Under the pieces are notes generated by a model that was not told the DNA's origin, made no database searches, and worked only from the letters and a program-made list of their open reading frames with translations. Of a stretch of DNA of 59,390 bases, positions 1 through 8,853 are shown in pieces (position 1 is the stretch's first letter; the number at the start of each line of letters is the position of its first letter). Position numbers and translations under genes: made by a program. Origin of the DNA: Desulfurococcales archaeon (lineage in GTDB: Archaea; Thermoproteota; Thermoprotei_A; Sulfolobales; Acidilobaceae); NCBI GenBank assembly GCA_015521115.1, contig WAOT01000021.1, positions 1 through 59,390 on the forward strand, written 5' to 3'.

Positions 1-342
1 GAGATAACCGGCTATATCAATCCCCTAGTGATTGACGAGGTCATCTACGGGTATCTACGCCTGGCCTCTGGACTAAGCGCTAGGAGGATAAGGAAGCTAC
101 TAGCAAAAAGGGATGAAAGGCTCATGGGAATGATTAAAGATGAAGTCCAGCACGTGCTGAAACTATTCACAACACTACCACTAACTGCAGAACCCGGGGA
201 AGTAACTGGGCTTATAGAGGAGTACGGCTTAATGCCAGCAGACGCACTAATAGCATTGACGTGTAGGCAACACGAGATAAGCGTTATCGCAACCCTAGAC
301 GAAGACTTCAAACGGATACCATGGCTGAAAGTAATCCCCTAG
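1..342 (+). CDS. PIN-domain (VapC-like) toxin, 5'-truncated
   Basis: The frame is open to the window edge (it begins E-I-T-G-Y-I-N-P before the GTG at 28), so the N-terminus lies outside and 28 is not necessarily a start. The 113 visible residues end in the typical PIN C-terminal block: an acidic DAL near residue 81, then an IATLDEDF motif and a hydrophobic LKVIP end. PIN proteins of this kind are Mg-dependent ribonucleases, commonly the toxin of VapBC pairs. The first catalytic Asp would be upstream of the window, and no antitoxin is visible here. Another PIN ribonuclease class is possible. Confidence 0.72.
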   Translation, partial: EITGYINPLVIDEVIYGYLRLASGLSARRIRKLLAKRDERLMGMIKDEVQHVLKLFTTLPLTAEPGEVTGLIEEYGLMPADALIALTCRQHEISVIATLDEDFKRIPWLKVIP

Positions 343-397
343 TACCCCATGATATCCACCTAGGGACACATGCCTGCCAAGCAGATGCCGTAAGATT

Positions 398-423
398 ACC
401 TAGGCGTAATGACGCGTCTAGGT
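398..423 (+). promoter_or_regulatory. Hairpin overlapping the ribosome site of the nucleotidyltransferase gene
   Basis: A 9-bp inverted repeat with one G-U pair: 398-406 (acctaggcg) pairs with 415-423 (cgtctaggt) around an 8-nt loop. The right arm contains most of the likely Shine-Dalgarno (aggtga) of the TTG-started gene at 432, so folding would hide it. It could also be a DNA dyad bound by a repressor. Confidence 0.35.
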
Positions 424-431
424 GACGTGTA

Positions 432-956
432 TTGGATGAGCTGATCTCTGCAGCTCTGAAGTTAAAGAGGATCCTCGACGAGCATGGGATTGGTTTCATA
501 GTCGTTGGTAGCCTCGCTGATTACCTCCTAGGGCTAGACTCTGTACGGCCCCGTGACGTAGACTTACTAGTGAGCCGCAGTGACGCCGAGAGAATTAGTG
601 GAGTGGCCCGGGAGGAGAGCGGCGTCAGGATCGTAAGCCCGATGGAGTACCGTGGAGGTGATAATATCCGGGGACTTTACGGGAGGATCCTAGTTGACAC
701 GGTTAGTGTCGATATTCTGGCAAATGTAGAATTAAGGTATCGGGGCGAGTGGCTATACATCACATATGAGAACCTAATCCCGTGCACAGTAGAGGTAACG
801 CTAACCGGTGAAATATCCGTTAGAGTCCCCTGCCCAGAGATACAAGCAGTAGCAGATGAAGCACTAGGACGTGCAGAGAGGGCGCGAGTCCTTAAGAAAC
901 TAGCTGCGAGACCCGCCTGTGGGAAAGAGTTATGTCAACTCATTATAACAAGTTAA
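432..956 (+). CDS. Nucleotidyltransferase-fold protein (MNT/AbiEii-like)
   Basis: A 174-residue protein. Near residues 24-47 it has the minimal nucleotidyltransferase signature: a hydrophobic strand, GS followed about 16 residues later by DVDLL, which would hold the two metal-binding Asp residues. Short standalone proteins of this fold often act as antitoxins or AMP-transferases next to HEPN or toxin genes, or as abortive-infection proteins. The only start in frame is TTG at 432, preceded by aggtga. It follows the PIN gene on the same strand by 89 nt. The substrate is unknown, and an inactive fold member is possible. Confidence 0.6.
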   Translation: MDELISAALKLKRILDEHGIGFIVVGSLADYLLGLDSVRPRDVDLLVSRSDAERISGVAREESGVRIVSPMEYRGGDNIRGLYGRILVDTVSVDILANVELRYRGEWLYITYENLIPCTVEVTLTGEISVRVPCPEIQAVADEALGRAERARVLKKLAARPACGKELCQLIITS

Positions 957-983
957 TTCACCATTCATCATAAAAATAATGAT

Positions 984-999
984 ATATTTCCAGAAATAT
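984..999. repeat. 16-bp perfect inverted repeat (7-2-7)
   Basis: ATATTTC, two bases, GAAATAT, a perfect dyad 28 nt after the nucleotidyltransferase stop in an AT-rich stretch. It may be an operator or a transcript-end hairpin. A second hairpin, ACCGC-T5-GCGGT, lies at 1044-1058. Confidence 0.3.
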
Positions 1000-1111
1000 G
1001 CTGAAATGATTATCAGCTCTGAAAAGAACCTGGAGACACCTTAACCGCTTTTTGCGGTCTCGGTTACCGATACATTTAACGACGAGATTAACAATGATTT
1101 AGAGGGGTTTG

Positions 1112-1189
1112 TGGCGGGCCCGCCGGGATTTGAACCCGGGACCTCCGGCTCCGGAGGCCGGCGCCCTGTCCTGGCTAGGCTACGGGCCC
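1112..1189 (-). tRNA. tRNA-Arg (anticodon CCG)
   Basis: On the minus strand the 78 nt fold as a full cloverleaf: acceptor GGGCCCG/CGGGCCC, D-arm GCCU/GGGC, anticodon stem CCGGC/GCCGG with a 7-base loop CUCCGGA (anticodon CCG, reading CGG), T-arm CCGGG-UUCAAAU-CCCGG, discriminator G, and encoded CCA at 1112-1114. The loop is canonical and no intron is needed. Confidence 0.95.
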
Positions 1190-1254
1190 TTCCCCCGGGT
1201 TTCCCTCTAGGGTTGTGTTTGTGATTTGGTGTTTTTGTTGGTTTCCGGTTAGGG

Positions 1255-1262
1255 TTTATAAG
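1255..1262 (+). promoter_or_regulatory. TATA box for the subtilase gene
   Basis: TTTATAAG. Transcription would begin about 25 nt downstream (around 1281-1285), close before the candidate starts at 1301 and 1313. Confidence 0.5.
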
Positions 1263-1300
1263 GGGGTTCTTTGCCGTAAACGTTATCATGAGGGTTTCTG

Positions 1301-4300
1301 GTGGGGTGTTCGGTGTTGGACGTGGTCAGGGCGTTTATGGCTACCCTGCTGGTACTGTTGATGGTCGCCGGCTCTGCCGGTCTCGGTGTTGCCGCGCTGG
1401 CAGCGGGATCCCAGCAGGTCTCGTATAGCTCTGTGGCGCCCTCTGGCAATAGCCAGTTGGGGGCTGAGAACTGGAAGAGCAAGGTTGACCCCTCCCTCCT
1501 CAACCCGGAGATCTATGTTAAGAGCGGTCACCTACCAGTTGGTGTTAAGCTGAGCACGGTGCTTGAGCAGGTTAAGAGCGAGTTCGCTAAGAGGCTCGAC
1601 ACGTGGAAGGAGGGTAAGGTCAGGGTTATAGTATACTTCACCGGCGGAGACGAGGCGGTCAGGGCCATTAAGCAGGTAGCAACGGTCGCGAGCGGCGCCA
1701 GGCTCCAGGGGGCCAGCAGCGGGTACCTGATAGTGTGGGCCAGTATGGACGAGGTCGAGCAGCTCGCTAAGCTACCATACGTGGTGAGCATAGTCCCAGA
1801 CATGCCACATCAAGTCCCCGAGCCGAGGAGCGACGCCCTATACGAGCAGGCCGGCGGCAACCTGACAGCTGACATCTACGGTGCCACAGACATAATGGGG
1901 GCACAGTACGCCTGGTCTCTAGGGTATAAGGGTGACGGTGTAAAGGTAGCGGTAGTCGACACCGGAGTTGACATGGGTGAGAGCGACCTAGGGGAGGACG
2001 CCCTAGCTAGGGACGCATACGGCGCCCCCCTCCTCTTTGACGCCGACGAGATGGGCCTAGTCCTCACACTAAACTCGGCAACATACGTTGGGAACGGTAG
2101 CGTGCTAATAGACCCTCACCCGTTCATAGCCCCGAACCTGACCGGCATAGTATTCTACGACGGCTATGACGGCGGCCTGTACATAACAAACTACACGCTC
2201 ATGTTTGTATACGACCGAAGCACGGGCAACTACAGCTACCTGGCAGTACCCGTAGCCGGGAGCCTCTACGGAGTACCCCCGGAGATCGGCAACAACACGG
2301 TAGCCCACTTCGGCCTCGCAAGCCAGAATATCTGGGTTGGCAACTTCTTCGTCTGGTACCTCGCCCCTGTCCTAAGCGTTGACCTTGACGGTGACGGCAG
2401 CTTCGACGGCGCCTACGCTGACCTGAGCACGATGTACTACCTCTTCATGTACTCCCTCTACAGCCTCGGCTACGCCCCGGAGCCAGACCCTGCTTTCTTT
2501 GACCTGAGCTTCGCGGACGAGCAGCTCCTCAACTTTAACAACCCGATAGCGGCTAGGGACTTCACAGGCGACGGTGTAAACGACTTCAGCCTCGGGGCGA
2601 TAGCCGGTGCGTTCAACGATGTGAACGCAGTATTCGGTGACAACACGACCTTCGACTGGTGGGCGGACTTCGAGACCCTAGGCTATATACTACCGGGATA
2701 CGACAGCTACTACGGCCTATTCCTAGACTTCGAGTTTGACTTCGAAAGCCACGGAACCTTCTGTGCCCACGTCATTGCGAGCAGGGGAGTAGTCCCCAGG
2801 CCCCTAGGCTATGGCGACATATACTATAACCTCACAGGGGTCGCTCCAGGGGCTAAGGTGGGAGGCGCGACAGCGCTCTGGAACGGTAACGTGATAATTG
2901 CAGAGCTCTACTTCTCAGGGTTCACATTAGTAGACCCACAGAACTTCACCTGGGCCTACACAGGCTGGACTCAGGCCGACGTGATAAGCAACAGCTGGGG
3001 CAGCAGCTACCTCATCATAAACGGTTACGCCAGCGACGCAGACCCCGTAAGCCTCTGGGAGGACTTCCTGACCCTAGCGACCGGCACAGTAATAGTGCAC
3101 GCGGCAGGCAACGGAGGCCCAGGCTACGGCACAGTAACAATGGCGGGCACAGCCACGAGCGTCATAACAGCGGGTGCTAGCACAGAGTTCCTTTACAGGC
3201 CAGTCTACGGCTACCTGCCTGGAGCATACTACCAGGTGGTGAGCTGGAGCGACAGGGGCCCGACACAGTTCGCATACCCCAAGCCTGACGTAGTAAACGT
3301 GGGCAGCTTCGCATGGGCTGTAGGCAGGGTCATAGACGGGCTAGGAGACGGTGTCTGGGCCTTCGACCTCTTCGGAGGCACGAGCGAGGCCACACCGATG
3401 ACCGCAGGCGCTGTCGCAATACTCATACAGGCCCTCAAGGACAACGGCTATAACGTGACACCACAGCTAGTCAAGACCCTCTTGAAGAGCAGTGCACGCC
3501 ACCTCGGATACGACGCCTTCGTAGAGGGGACAGGACACGTAGACCTGAGGGACGCTATAGACAGGATAACTAGTGGAGGATTCATAGCCTATAGTAGCGC
3601 TCCATCAGAGGTGGGCAAGTACTTCGACGACACCATGGCGGCAATGCTAGGCCTCCCCAAGAGCACAGTTGACGCACTACTGGCACAGGACGAGGACACA
3701 GCACTATACTTCGACGTAGTAAAGCCCGGCACAAGCGCCTCCAGGACTCTAGACATAGAGCCCGTAGGCCCAGCAGGGGCCCCAGCCCTCGAGGCTAAGG
3801 CACTCTACCTAGAGAGAACAGCCTCAATACCAGTGAGCAAGGCAGTAGACCTGGCCCACGCAGTGCTCCTACTGAGGACGAGCAGCGGCTACCAGCTCCT
3901 ACCAGTACCCAACGGCTACGTAGTAGTCCTCGGAGACTACATATTCATGAGACTCGACAAGATCCCCGCTGGCAGCAGGCTACTCATACCGATGAACGAG
4001 GCCCTACTCAGCAGTGCTGACTTCGCACAGATAGACGCATACTACCCCTACAAGCTCTACGACCCGTACGGTAGGAACGGCACATACAACTTCTACTTCA
4101 TAATGGGCGTTGAGACGAGCTACTGGATAGACTATAACAACGACGGCCTCCTACTCCCACAGGAGACCGCCAGGATACAGTATGACATACGCTATGGCAA
4201 CGCATTCCACGTGCCAATAGGGAAGCCCGCACAGGCCTTCCAGCTCGCCAAGAAGGAGGCACTAGAGTACCTCCAGGACTACTACGGCATAAACGCCAGC

Positions 4301-5446
4301 AACAGCATGATGAGCCCCGTCCTAGACATCAGGATCTTCTACAACCTCCACACGAGCAGCCAGTCCCCAGTAATAATGCCGCTAAAGGTCAGGATAAACC
4401 TCTACAACTGGACAGGGTGGGACTGGGTCACACCCCAGCCCGTGCCCGGAGGGTTCAACGTAACAGTCACAGTCCCAGAAGGCACTAAACCAGGCGTGTA
4501 CGAGGGCTTCCTCAAAGTATACAATGAGACAGCGGGCCTAGAGACATATGTGCCGATAAGCGTGAGCGTGCCATTCATCGTCAAGCCAGGAGTGCCTGCG
4601 GTAGCCACAGGCGGCGACGACACCATCTACAAGAACTACGTCTTCACGGGAGCACTAGACCAGGGATGGAGGCCTGAGACAGGAGACTGGAGAGTCTACC
4701 CAATACTAGTCGAGGACTACACCGGCCAGATAGTAGCACTAAAAGCAAGGGTAATGTGGAGTGACCCCTCAAGCAGCTTCGACATAGCGATCAACGGGCC
4801 AGGAGTGAACTACTGGGGAGTAGCAAACTGGAGCAACGCCACATGGATCGACGCCGCAACCGTAGCGGCTAAGATAAGCGCCGTCTCAAGATATGTCGGA
4901 GCCAGCGGAGTATACACCTACTTCGACTGGCCATCGAACAGGGCCTCCGAGATAATAGCACCAATAGGCAACAGGCTATTCGACCCCGACAGCAGGGTGT
5001 ACTGGCTCGTAGTACACCAGATCTTCCAGGGCAGAGACCCAGACCGCGTACTACTACAAGTCATACCGCTAGGCCTAAACAAGAACACTCTCAACGTAAA
5101 GCAGGGAGGCACGAACGCGCTAATAGCAACATTCTACAGCCAGAACCTAGGATCCGCATACCTACTAGGAGCACCAATAGTCATACCACTCACAGGCGGC
5201 AGCCCAACAGACATATCAGTGACACTCCTCCCAGGCAACCTCACATACACGCCCATAAAGACTGTAATGCTCATAGCGCAGGCCTCACCCACAGCCTCCG
5301 GCTCATACCTGGTAATGGTACCATACTACAGCCTCTACCCAAGCGTCATATGGGGCGGCAACGTAAACGGCACGATAACAATACTCTACGCGCAGCCAAC
5401 AATATTCTACATGAGCTTCCTAGTAAACGTCACCACGAACAGCTAA
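1301..5446 (+). CDS. Large secreted subtilisin-like serine protease (S8)
   Basis: A 1381-residue S8 protease with a signal peptide in about residues 13-36 (hydrophobic MATLLVLLMVAG then Ala-rich). The catalytic residues are readable: Asp220 in VVDTGVD, His484 in SHGTFCAHV, oxyanion Asn604 in AAGNGG, Ser695 in GGTSEATPM. About 264 residues separate Asp from His, against a few dozen in ordinary subtilisin, and they contain two DxDGDG-like segments (DLDGDGS, DFTGDGVND) that may bind Ca2+. This layout recalls pyrolysin and tripeptidyl-peptidase II. Some 680 residues follow the Ser as extracellular beta-rich domains, without an obvious C-terminal anchor. The start could be GTG 1301 or GTG 1313, the latter with ggtgggg 7 nt upstream; an ATG at 1288 is out of frame. 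The likely role is extracellular protein digestion or S-layer-associated proteolysis. Confidence 0.93.
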   Translation: MGCSVLDVVRAFMATLLVLLMVAGSAGLGVAALAAGSQQVSYSSVAPSGNSQLGAENWKSKVDPSLLNPEIYVKSGHLPVGVKLSTVLEQVKSEFAKRLDTWKEGKVRVIVYFTGGDEAVRAIKQVATVASGARLQGASSGYLIVWASMDEVEQLAKLPYVVSIVPDMPHQVPEPRSDALYEQAGGNLTADIYGATDIMGAQYAWSLGYKGDGVKVAVVDTGVDMGESDLGEDALARDAYGAPLLFDADEMGLVLTLNSATYVGNGSVLIDPHPFIAPNLTGIVFYDGYDGGLYITNYTLMFVYDRSTGNYSYLAVPVAGSLYGVPPEIGNNTVAHFGLASQNIWVGNFFVWYLAPVLSVDLDGDGSFDGAYADLSTMYYLFMYSLYSLGYAPEPDPAFFDLSFADEQLLNFNNPIAARDFTGDGVNDFSLGAIAGAFNDVNAVFGDNTTFDWWADFETLGYILPGYDSYYGLFLDFEFDFESHGTFCAHVIASRGVVPRPLGYGDIYYNLTGVAPGAKVGGATALWNGNVIIAELYFSGFTLVDPQNFTWAYTGWTQADVISNSWGSSYLIINGYASDADPVSLWEDFLTLATGTVIVHAAGNGGPGYGTVTMAGTATSVITAGASTEFLYRPVYGYLPGAYYQVVSWSDRGPTQFAYPKPDVVNVGSFAWAVGRVIDGLGDGVWAFDLFGGTSEATPMTAGAVAILIQALKDNGYNVTPQLVKTLLKSSARHLGYDAFVEGTGHVDLRDAIDRITSGGFIAYSSAPSEVGKYFDDTMAAMLGLPKSTVDALLAQDEDTALYFDVVKPGTSASRTLDIEPVGPAGAPALEAKALYLERTASIPVSKAVDLAHAVLLLRTSSGYQLLPVPNGYVVVLGDYIFMRLDKIPAGSRLLIPMNEALLSSADFAQIDAYYPYKLYDPYGRNGTYNFYFIMGVETSYWIDYNNDGLLLPQETARIQYDIRYGNAFHVPIGKPAQAFQLAKKEALEYLQDYYGINASNSMMSPVLDIRIFYNLHTSSQSPVIMPLKVRINLYNWTGWDWVTPQPVPGGFNVTVTVPEGTKPGVYEGFLKVYNETAGLETYVPISVSVPFIVKPGVPAVATGGDDTIYKNYVFTGALDQGWRPETGDWRVYPILVEDYTGQIVALKARVMWSDPSSSFDIAINGPGVNYWGVANWSNATWIDAATVAAKISAVSRYVGASGVYTYFDWPSNRASEIIAPIGNRLFDPDSRVYWLVVHQIFQGRDPDRVLLQVIPLGLNKNTLNVKQGGTNALIATFYSQNLGSAYLLGAPIVIPLTGGSPTDISVTLLPGNLTYTPIKTVMLIAQASPTASGSYLVMVPYYSLYPSVIWGGNVNGTITILYAQPTIFYMSFLVNVTTNS

Positions 5447-5484
5447 CGGGTAGAATTTATCCCCGCTCGACATCAAAAACATAC

Positions 5485-5489
5485 TTTTT
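5485..5489 (+). terminator. T-tract after the subtilase gene
   Basis: A TTTTT run followed by C's about 40 nt after the stop, of the type crenarchaeal RNA polymerase uses for termination. No strong hairpin precedes it. Confidence 0.35.
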
Positions 5490-5629
5490 CCCCCAACTTT
5501 GACGCTCCAGACATTCTCCACACCCTACTAGGAGACGGCATATCTAGCCTCCGGGAACATTGTTAGTGCCAGGATAAAATCCAAACACATTATCCCATCA
5601 AGCACACGATAAAGTGTGGGTGGAACGAG

Positions 5630-6835
5630 TTGAAGGAGAAGGCCCACGTTCTCAGGGAGCCGGTCTACATTATTGACGGTCTCAGAACCCCTATCGGTAA
5701 GTTCGGGAGAAGCCTCCGAGACGTGCCCGCAGTAGATCTCGCATCATACACTATACCCCCACTACTCGAGAGGACGGGCATAGAGCCTTCAATGATAGAC
5801 TTTGTAGTCTATGGCCACGTGATCAGGGCAGGAACAGGTATGAACACCGCCCGCCAGGCAGCCCTCAAAGCAGGCATACCGGAACATATTGATGCAATGA
5901 CCGTCGACATGGTCTGCGCCAGCGGTATGGCAGCAATCATAACTGGAGCAATGTACATACACACCGGGGCATACGACATTGTCCTCGCAGGCGGAATGGA
6001 GTCCATGAGCCAAGCACCATTCACGGTAACACCGAAAATAAGGTGGGGGGTTAAGCTTGTCTACAAGGGCTACCTACCCGTAAGGGATGCGATGGTAAAC
6101 GAGGGCCTATACGACCCACTAAACGACAAGGTAATGGGTGAGGAGGCGGACGAGACAGCGATCGAACACGGGGCAACAAGGGAGATCCTAGACTGGATAG
6201 GAGTAGAGAGCCACATGCGAGCCGCCAAAGCATGGGACAGCGGGCTAATGAGGGACTACGTAATCCCATACGAGAGCGGGGGGAGAACACTACTAGAACA
6301 GGACGAGGGCATAAGGAGGAACACGAGCATAGAGAAGGTGAGCCAGCTGAAGCCGGCATTCCTCCCCAACGGCCTCCATACGGCGGCCACTAGTAGCCAG
6401 ATAAGCGACGGAGCAGCAAGTGTCATAATAGCGGGCAGGAAGGCAGTAGAAGAGGTGGGGCTCAAGCCCAAGGCAGTGATAAAAGGCTGGTCATACGCAG
6501 CCGTCAGACCTGACAGGTTCCCCTATGCCCCCGTCGTTGCGATCAAAGCCCTCCTAAAGGAGCTGGGCTGGAGGCCTGAGGACGTGGACTACTGGGAGAA
6601 CAATGAGGCCTTCGCAGTCAACAGCTTCCTAGTCAACAAGTACATCGGAGTACCCTACGAGAGGCTAAACGTCCACGGAGGTGCAATAGCTATAGGGCAC
6701 CCCCTAGGCATGAGCGGGGCCAGGATAACGCTGGAGCTCATAAACGTCCTAGAGAAACACGATGGGAGGAGGGGGGTGGCGGCGATCTGCCACGGACTGG
6801 GAGGCGCTGCCGCCCTCGCGATAGAGAGGGTATAA
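5630..6835 (+). CDS. Thiolase (acetyl-CoA C-acetyltransferase type)
   Basis: A 401-residue thiolase that condenses or cleaves acetoacetyl-CoA or a longer 3-ketoacyl-CoA with CoA. The nucleophilic Cys96 lies in MVCASGM, the NEAF motif is present (NNEAFAV), His357 lies in GHPLGMSGAR, and Cys387 in CHGLGG supplies the second active-site Cys. Length and motifs match bacterial-type ketothiolases rather than SCP2-type archaeal ones. The start is TTG with gggtgg upstream; no ATG is available at the N-terminus. It stands alone. It could serve fatty- or amino-acid breakdown, or the final acetoacetyl-CoA cleavage of the dicarboxylate/4-hydroxybutyrate cycle, which is inference. Confidence 0.9.
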   Translation: MKEKAHVLREPVYIIDGLRTPIGKFGRSLRDVPAVDLASYTIPPLLERTGIEPSMIDFVVYGHVIRAGTGMNTARQAALKAGIPEHIDAMTVDMVCASGMAAIITGAMYIHTGAYDIVLAGGMESMSQAPFTVTPKIRWGVKLVYKGYLPVRDAMVNEGLYDPLNDKVMGEEADETAIEHGATREILDWIGVESHMRAAKAWDSGLMRDYVIPYESGGRTLLEQDEGIRRNTSIEKVSQLKPAFLPNGLHTAATSSQISDGAASVIIAGRKAVEEVGLKPKAVIKGWSYAAVRPDRFPYAPVVAIKALLKELGWRPEDVDYWENNEAFAVNSFLVNKYIGVPYERLNVHGGAIAIGHPLGMSGARITLELINVLEKHDGRRGVAAICHGLGGAAALAIERV

Positions 6836-6838
6836 CCC

Positions 6839-7684
6839 TTACCTAGACTCCATCCACCTCACACTCAACCACGCGCTCAGGACTAGCAATACCGCGACCA
6901 GTGCCACTAGTAGGCCTATACTTTTCCAGTAGTCGTTAACCGCCCTACCGATCAGGTAGTGCCGCACGAGGTCAGCAGCATAAGTCACGGGGTTCGCCTT
7001 AGCGATCTTCTGCATCCAGCTCGGCATTTGCTCAACCGGGAAGAGGGCGCTGCTGGCGAACATGAGTGGGAGGTTTAGCAGGTTACCTAAGGTGAATACG
7101 ACCTCCTGGTGGCTCGCGTAGAAGCTTATCATAGCGTAGAGGCTGCTTATCCCCGCGGCTACTAGTACTATTACGAGCCACGCTCCCAAGAGGTCTACGA
7201 GTCCTATACCCTCCTTTAGCTGCATCCCCATGGCGATAGCCACTACGAGTAGTATGGTTGAGAGGACTGTCACCCTCACTATCACCGCTAGGATCTTGCT
7301 CGCCCATATGCTTATCCTGGGTATAGGGGTCACGAGGAGCCTGTCCAGGTAGCCGAGCCTCTTATCGAATATTATGCTAACACCGCTGAAGAGGCCCTGG
7401 AACAGGCTGAATGCGACCAGCATACCACTGCTCATATAGGTGAAATAGTCTGTAGTCCCGAATAGCTCTAGCATCCTCTTCTCGACCATACTCTTATAAA
7501 CGCTTGCGAACGCGGGGTTCTGGGCTACGCCTGGCGGTGGCTGGAAGAGGCTCTGTAGGTTGAGGCTTTTTCCGAAGAGGGCTATCCATATTATGGGAGT
7601 TATCAGGCTAACGACAAATACGGGCTTCCTGTTCACCCACTTCTTAATCTCCCTGTAGAGGAGCGTTAGGGTGGCACCTATCAT
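6839..7684 (-). CDS. ABC-2 type transporter permease
   Basis: A 281-residue membrane protein with an N-terminal helix after a basic REIKKWVNRKP segment, a large outer loop near residues 50-85, and about five further helices. It ends in a basic WMESR tail. The pattern fits DrrB/ABC-2 permeases that export drugs or lipids. The ATP-binding partner is immediately upstream, 6 nt away, with the permease ribosome site ggaggtgagg between them. It converges on the thiolase gene with 3 nt between the ends. The substrate is unknown. Confidence 0.85.
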   Translation of the reverse strand: MIGATLTLLYREIKKWVNRKPVFVVSLITPIIWIALFGKSLNLQSLFQPPPGVAQNPAFASVYKSMVEKRMLELFGTTDYFTYMSSGMLVAFSLFQGLFSGVSIIFDKRLGYLDRLLVTPIPRISIWASKILAVIVRVTVLSTILLVVAIAMGMQLKEGIGLVDLLGAWLVIVLVAAGISSLYAMISFYASHQEVVFTLGNLLNLPLMFASSALFPVEQMPSWMQKIAKANPVTYAADLVRHYLIGRAVNDYWKSIGLLVALVAVLLVLSAWLSVRWMESR

Positions 7685-7690
7685 CTCTCC

Positions 7691-8674
7691 TCACCTCCTA
7701 GTGGGGATCCGGGCCGTGGTGGAGGGCTCCTCCTCGATGAGCCTCCTACCCGTGAGGAGGAGGAATACCTCCTCCAGGTTGGGCTTTACAACTCCGACCT
7801 CGAGTACTTCAACGTCTTCGACGAGTTTTATTATCTCGGTAATCCTCCTACTAGCGTCGTCAACCTTCACCACAACAATCCTCCCAGCTTTCCTGACATC
7901 ATATCCATGGGACTTGAGGCGCTCAATTATCTTGTCAGCGTCTTGGGGATCCATGGGAGCGATATGTATTGCCTCCCCTCCGACCTTCTTCTTTAACTCT
8001 TCAGGGGTGCCCACCGCTATAATCCTGCCCTCATTTATTATGGCGACCCTGTCGGAGAGCCTGTCAGCCTCTTCCATGTAGTGTGTTGTCAAGAGGATTG
8101 TCACACCCCTCCTCTTGAGGTCTAGGATGAGCTTCCAGAGCTCCCTCCTACTCTCAACATCCAACCCTAGGGTTGGCTCGTCGAGGAATAGTACCTGAGG
8201 GGTGTGGACTAGGCTCATAGCTATCTCAAGCCTCCTCTTCATGCCCCCACTATATGTCGAGACCTTCCTGTTAGCAGCGTTTTCGAGCCCCATAAAGCGG
8301 AGGGCCTCCCATGCAGCCCTCCTAGCCTCCTCCCCACTGAGGCCGTACAAGCGGGCCTGGATGTAGACGTTGTCGAAACCCGTCATCTCATCATCACTAG
8401 TAGACTCCTGGCTAACGACCCCAATAACCCTTCTGACCTTACCGCTCTCCCTCACAACATCATAGCCGAGAACCCTTGCAACTCCCCCTGTAGGCTTGTA
8501 TAGGGTTGACAGGATTCTCACTGTAGTAGTCTTACCCGCACCATTGGGGCCGAGGAGGGAGAAGATCTCGCCCTTCCTAACCCTGAATGACACCCCCCTG
8601 AGAGCCTCCACGCCACCCGGGTACACTTTCCTCAGATCCTCGACTTCTATCGCGTACTCGCTCAACTCTGGCAC
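7691..8674 (-). CDS. ABC transporter ATP-binding protein (DrrA-like)
   Basis: A 327-residue cytoplasmic ATPase of an exporter. The Walker A is GPNGAGKTT at about residues 39-47, the signature is YSGGMKRR near 142, and the Walker B is VLFLDEPTLGLD near 160-171. An H-loop TTHYMEEAD follows, and an extra C-terminal domain of about 90 residues (DUF4162-like) is typical of drug-resistance ATPases. The GTG start at 8674 lies about 32 nt downstream of a TATA-like element on the minus strand (8700-8708). It forms an operon with the ABC-2 permease and probably energises export of a small molecule or lipid. Confidence 0.9.
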   Translation of the reverse strand: MPELSEYAIEVEDLRKVYPGGVEALRGVSFRVRKGEIFSLLGPNGAGKTTTVRILSTLYKPTGGVARVLGYDVVRESGKVRRVIGVVSQESTSDDEMTGFDNVYIQARLYGLSGEEARRAAWEALRFMGLENAANRKVSTYSGGMKRRLEIAMSLVHTPQVLFLDEPTLGLDVESRRELWKLILDLKRRGVTILLTTHYMEEADRLSDRVAIINEGRIIAVGTPEELKKKVGGEAIHIAPMDPQDADKIIERLKSHGYDVRKAGRIVVVKVDDASRRITEIIKLVEDVEVLEVGVVKPNLEEVFLLLTGRRLIEEEPSTTARIPTRR

Positions 8675-8830
8675 CGCGACCGATATATATCGCCCACCAA
8701 TATAAAGGTTAGTATCAAGCTAAAAGGCCCTTTGGTATCGACAAAATCCCTGGGCGGATGAGGAGGAACCCGGAACCTACCGGTGAGGGCCCCACAAGCT
8801 CCCGAGGGGCCCGAGGGATGAGGAGGGTTG

Positions 8831-8843
8831 GCGTCACTGACGC
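8831..8843. repeat. Inverted repeat after the AsnRS stop
   Basis: GCGTCA-C-TGACGC, a perfect 6-bp dyad 11 nt beyond the asnS stop. It may form a transcript-end hairpin. Confidence 0.25.
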
Positions 8844-8853
8844 TCCCAAAAGG

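Noticed and set aside
989-1024. C/D box RNA in the spacer after the nucleotidyltransferase gene
   Set aside because: ATGATA and two CTGA motifs occur, but the second guide would be only 6-8 nt and the region is dominated by a palindrome.
1041-1289. Minus-strand reading frame over the tRNA-Arg gene
   Set aside because: It is a translation of the tRNA and flanking DNA; Arg/Pro-rich with no protein features.
8755-8843. Second C/D box sRNA after asnS
   Set aside because: ATGAGGA, 12 nt and CTGA occur, but there is no D' box, the CTGA is part of a perfect palindrome, and no rRNA match was recalled for the guide.
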